Source: Myxococcales bacterium (GTDB lineage Bacteria; Myxococcota_A; Polyangia; Polyangiales; Polyangiaceae). From it: a stretch of 64,000 nucleotides of DNA. Below are positions 61,442-64,000 of the stretch, in pieces. A program made the position numbers and the translations under genes. The notes beneath the pieces were generated by a model. The model searched no databases. It was not told where the DNA came from and worked only from the letters and a program-made list of their open reading frames with translations. Position 1 is the first letter of the stretch. Each line of letters opens with the position of its first letter. Location: assembly GCA_016720545.1 (NCBI GenBank), contig JADKKK010000017.1, positions 1-64,000 on the forward strand. Direction: 5' to 3'.

Positions 61442-63100
61442 TCAGTGGCGGAAGTGTCGGGTCTCCGTCATGACGACGTGCACGCTCAAGGCGTCACCGC
61501 GGGCGATGACCTCGCGGTCGCGAATGGAGCCTCCGGGCTGAAGGAGGACGCGGATCCCGGCGTCGGCCAGGGTCTCCAGCGTGTCGGCGAAGGGCAGGAA
61601 CGCGTCCGACACGGCGTAGGCTTTGCCCATCGCGTCCGAGAGCGTCGGGGCGTCACGGTCGACGGCGGCGGCGCGGAGCGTCTCACGCGCGCGGTCCACG
61701 GCGATGCGTGCCGAGGCGACGCGGTTCGGTTGCCCCGCGCCCATACCGAGCAGCTGGAGCCCCTCGCGCGGTGCCCGTCGGACGATGGCGATGGCGTTCG
61801 ACTTCACCGCCCGCGCCGCCCTGATCCCGAACGCCGCGAGCTCTGCGTCGGGCGTGAACGGCGCGCTCGTGGCGGTCCGCAGCGAGGCGAAGAGGGTGTC
61901 GTCGGGGTCCTGGACGAGCAGGTGGCCGAGGCAGAGCCGCGCGTCGTCGTCGCCGGGCAGCGCGTCCACCGAGAGCGGCAGGACGCGCAGGTTCTTGGCG
62001 GTGGCGAGTAGGGCCCGCGCGCCCTCGTCGAACGCAGGCGCCACGACGACCTCCACGAAGCGGCGCGCGGCGCGGTCCTCCGCGTCGAGCGCGAGCGGGG
62101 CCAGACAGGACCGCGTGAGGGGGCTCGAGAACGCGAGGACCGAGCCGAAGGCGGAGACGGGATCGCCGGCCCAAGCGAGCTCGAGCGCCTCGCCCGGCGT
62201 TTTGGCGACCGCGAAGCCGCAAGGGTTGCCGTGCTTCACCACCACGCACGCGTGGCCGCGCTCGTGCCCGCGCAGCGCCGCGAGCGCGGCCTCCACGTCG
62301 AGCAGGTTGTTGTAGGAGAGCTCCTTGCCGGAGAGCAGGAGGGCCGTGGGGGAGGCGCTGCCCGCGCGCGGATGGAGGCGCGCCCGCTGGTGCGGATTCT
62401 CACCGTAACGGAGCGCCACGCCTCGGCCGAAGCGCATCGGGGGGGCGTTGGGCGCGGGTCGCTCTTCGCGGTCCTCGCGCTCGCTCGCGAGGTGATCGGC
62501 GATCGCGCGGTCGTAGCGCGCCGTCGCCTCGAAGGCGCTTGTCATGAGGCGCCGGCGCGTCGCCGCGGAGAGCGCGCCCCGCCGCTCGGTGAGCTCGGCG
62601 ATGAGCGCGGGGTAGTCGGCGGGGGAGACGACCGAGGCGACGTGACGGAAATTTTTCGCCGCCGCGCGCACGAGCGTCGGGCCGCCGATGTCGATGTATT
62701 CTACAAGCTCGCCCGTGGCGAGGCCGCGGTCGCGGTACTCCCCGAACGGGTAGAGGTTCGCGACCAGGAGATCGATCGGCGTGACGCCGAGCGCGCGCGC
62801 CTCGGCCGCGTCGCGGTCACGATCGAAGAGCAGCGCCGACGCGATCTCGTAGGAGAGGGTCTTCATGCGACCCCCGAACGCCTCGGGCCGGCCGGTGAGC
62901 TCCTGCGCGTCGCGCACCTCGAGCCCCGCCGCGCGGAGGAGCGCGGCGGTCTTGCCCGTGGAGTAGAGCTCGGTGCCGAACGACGCGAGGCAGCGCGCGA
63001 GGTCTACGAGGCCGGTCTTGTCCCAGACGGTGAGCAGCGCGCGGCGGATGGGCACGTCGCCGTCGGCAGCCGGCGCGAACCCCAGGGGCTGGGTCGTCAT
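61442..63100 (-). CDS. purH: Bifunctional AICAR transformylase / IMP cyclohydrolase
   Basis: A 552-residue enzyme for the last two steps to IMP. The cyclohydrolase (MGS-like) domain includes RRALLTVWDKTGLVDLARCL, GTELYSTGKTAALLRAAGLE and ANLYPFGEYRDRGLATGELV. The transformylase part holds ALRYGENPHQRARLHPRAGS, KELSYNNLLDVEAALAAL and VVVKHGNPCGFAVA, and ends SIRDREVIARGDALSVHVVM. Its ATG overlaps purQ by 4 bp. Confidence 0.96.
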   Translation of the reverse strand: MTTQPLGFAPAADGDVPIRRALLTVWDKTGLVDLARCLASFGTELYSTGKTAALLRAAGLEVRDAQELTGRPEAFGGRMKTLSYEIASALLFDRDRDAAEARALGVTPIDLLVANLYPFGEYRDRGLATGELVEYIDIGGPTLVRAAAKNFRHVASVVSPADYPALIAELTERRGALSAATRRRLMTSAFEATARYDRAIADHLASEREDREERPAPNAPPMRFGRGVALRYGENPHQRARLHPRAGSASPTALLLSGKELSYNNLLDVEAALAALRGHERGHACVVVKHGNPCGFAVAKTPGEALELAWAGDPVSAFGSVLAFSSPLTRSCLAPLALDAEDRAARRFVEVVVAPAFDEGARALLATAKNLRVLPLSVDALPGDDDARLCLGHLLVQDPDDTLFASLRTATSAPFTPDAELAAFGIRAARAVKSNAIAIVRRAPREGLQLLGMGAGQPNRVASARIAVDRARETLRAAAVDRDAPTLSDAMGKAYAVSDAFLPFADTLETLADAGIRVLLQPGGSIRDREVIARGDALSVHVVMTETRHFRH

Positions 63101-63942
63101 GAGGGATCCTTCAGGCGCCCACACGCGCGGGCCGCCGCGACGAGGTTCTGGAACACGCGGAGACCGTCGGCCGGCTCGCTGTTGCGCTCGTCGTCGCCCC
63201 GCTCGAGGCGCTCGCGCGCCCGCGTAGGCCAGGCAGGGTGCAGCTCGGGGCGCAGGTACGCCTCGGGGTGGGGCATCGCGCCGAGCACGCGGCCGGTGGG
63301 ATCCGTGAGCGCCGCGCATGCGAGGGTCGATCCGTTCGGGTTCGCCGGGGAGGCCTCTTGGGGGCCGTTGGCGTCGGCGTACTGGAGCGCGACGAGGCGC
63401 TGGCGGACCAAGGCGTCGCGGACGTCGGCGTCGCGCGTGACGAGCTTTCCCTCTCCGTGGCGTACGGGCATGTCGAAGCGCGTCTCACCGCGGAACGCGG
63501 GGCTTGGCGAGGGACCCGCCACGCACGAGACCCAGCGATCTTCGAAGCGGCCCGAGTCGTTGTGCGCGAGCGTGACCTCTGGCTCGAACGCGCCGCTCAG
63601 GTTGGGCAGGAGCCCCGCGCGCACCAGGATCTGGAAGCCGTTGCACACGCCGAAGACCAGGCCGCCGTCGGCGACGAACGCGGCGAGCTCGGCGAGGACG
63701 GTCGACCCGGAGGGCAGGCGCCCAAGGCGAAGGCGATTGGCGAATACGCGGCCCGAGCCGAGGTCGTCCCCGAACGAGAAGCCCCCGGAGAGGTGCACGA
63801 TCGAGACGCCGCGTAGCGACACCGCGCCGGAGAACAGCTCGGCGGCGTGCACGGCGCGCGCGCGGGCGCCCGCCTTGCGATAGGCGGCGACCGACTCTTC
63901 CTCGCAGTTGAGGCCGAACCCCGCGATGACGAGGGCGGTCAC
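63097..63942 (-). CDS. purQ: FGAM synthase glutaminase subunit (PurQ)
   Basis: A 281-residue class I glutamine amidotransferase that supplies ammonia to PurL. TALVIAGFGLNCEEESVAAY is the family start, followed by VSIVHLSGGFSFGDDLGSGR, then the nucleophile loop GGLVFGVCNGFQILVRAGLL with Cys, and the His/Glu region MPHPEAYLRPELHP. PurQ is usually about 225-235 residues in bacteria with a separate PurS. This longer form suits a variant that includes extra loops. GTG start, overlapping the upstream gene by 4 bp. Confidence 0.93.
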   Translation of the reverse strand: MTALVIAGFGLNCEEESVAAYRKAGARARAVHAAELFSGAVSLRGVSIVHLSGGFSFGDDLGSGRVFANRLRLGRLPSGSTVLAELAAFVADGGLVFGVCNGFQILVRAGLLPNLSGAFEPEVTLAHNDSGRFEDRWVSCVAGPSPSPAFRGETRFDMPVRHGEGKLVTRDADVRDALVRQRLVALQYADANGPQEASPANPNGSTLACAALTDPTGRVLGAMPHPEAYLRPELHPAWPTRARERLERGDDERNSEPADGLRVFQNLVAAARACGRLKDPS

Positions 63943-64000
63943 TGCGGCCCCCGCTGCCAGGCGCGCGCCAGGTCCGCGACGGCGAGCCGGAGTGTGTGCT
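63939..64000 (-). CDS. 3' end of the next upstream gene, probably purL
   Basis: Only the last 19 codons lie in the window: LRLAVADLARAWQRGPQ and a stop that overlaps the purQ GTG by 4 bp. The A-x-LxxAW end is like that of the FGAM synthase large subunit (PurL), which normally precedes or follows purQ, but this stretch is too short to confirm identity. Confidence 0.4.
   Translation of the reverse strand, partial: HTLRLAVADLARAWQRGPQ

Overview
The window is a GC-rich chromosomal segment with the marks of a myxobacterium-like bacterium (Myxococcota, probably Polyangiales). This is an inference from content: many secreted Cys- or Pro/Ala/Asp-rich lipoproteins, DUF4331 and DUF6029-like proteins, zinc-ribbon lipoprotein paralogues, and long antisense open frames typical of about 70% GC DNA. 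No rRNA and no CRISPR array were seen. There is one intact tRNA, tRNA-Val(GAC), plus a displaced copy of its 3' half.

Layout. 1-4.5 kb: an RND efflux adaptor and a permease split into two overlapping frames. 4.5-8.5 kb (minus strand): DUF4287 protein, metallophosphoesterase, DUF697/SHOCT protein, a zinc ribbon, and gcvT-gcvH of the glycine cleavage system. 8.5-11.2 kb: two zinc-ribbon proteins of one family (a third lies at 54.7 kb) and a TonB-type protein. 11.2-13.5 kb: modABC. 13.5-22.3 kb: a membrane protein, a saccharopine-dehydrogenase-like reductase, and an envelope cluster with a Cys-rich lipoprotein, two TlpA-like thioredoxin lipoproteins and an outer-membrane barrel. 22.3-27.4 kb: DUF4331, TPR lipoprotein and HupE/UreJ-type membrane protein in a row, preceded by a beta-propeller lipoprotein. 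27.5-30.5 kb: a crotonase and a bifunctional aldolase/short-chain dehydrogenase.

30.6-42.6 kb is a genomic island in the 3' end of tRNA-Val, bounded by a perfect 44-bp direct repeat. It carries a MerR regulator with a Cys-rich copper-storage-type protein, a decayed tyrosine integrase that has lost its central catalytic box, a three-gene transposon whose transposase is frameshifted and contains a 130-bp tract of only G and C, a probable replication initiator behind nested hairpins, a lipoprotein, an XRE regulator, a serine recombinase, two unknown genes and a HTH/nucleotidyltransferase toxin-antitoxin-type pair. A truncated second copy of the HTH gene lies just outside the right border, and seven copies of a CCTCCCCAC motif flank or follow the right att repeat.

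43-55 kb: a free-standing LanM-dehydratase-like (DUF4135) protein, a penicillin-acylase-family lipoprotein, a Uma2 protein, an enolase-superfamily epimerase, an OprP-type porin, two MFS transporters and a DUF486 protein. 55.1-64 kb (minus strand): a purine operon, purL(end)-purQ-purH-purC::purE-purB-purD-purN-purF. Its genes are joined by 4-bp start/stop overlaps, or 3 bp apart at purN-purF, everywhere except the purH-purC junction. There a dispersed repeat supplies the purC ribosome-binding site and start codon. The same repeat family supplies the C-terminus of the DUF4287 protein, lies upstream of the porin start, and occurs near 16.0 kb. This repeat, which encodes a short peptide whose stop codon overlaps the next gene's ATG, is the most unusual element in the window.
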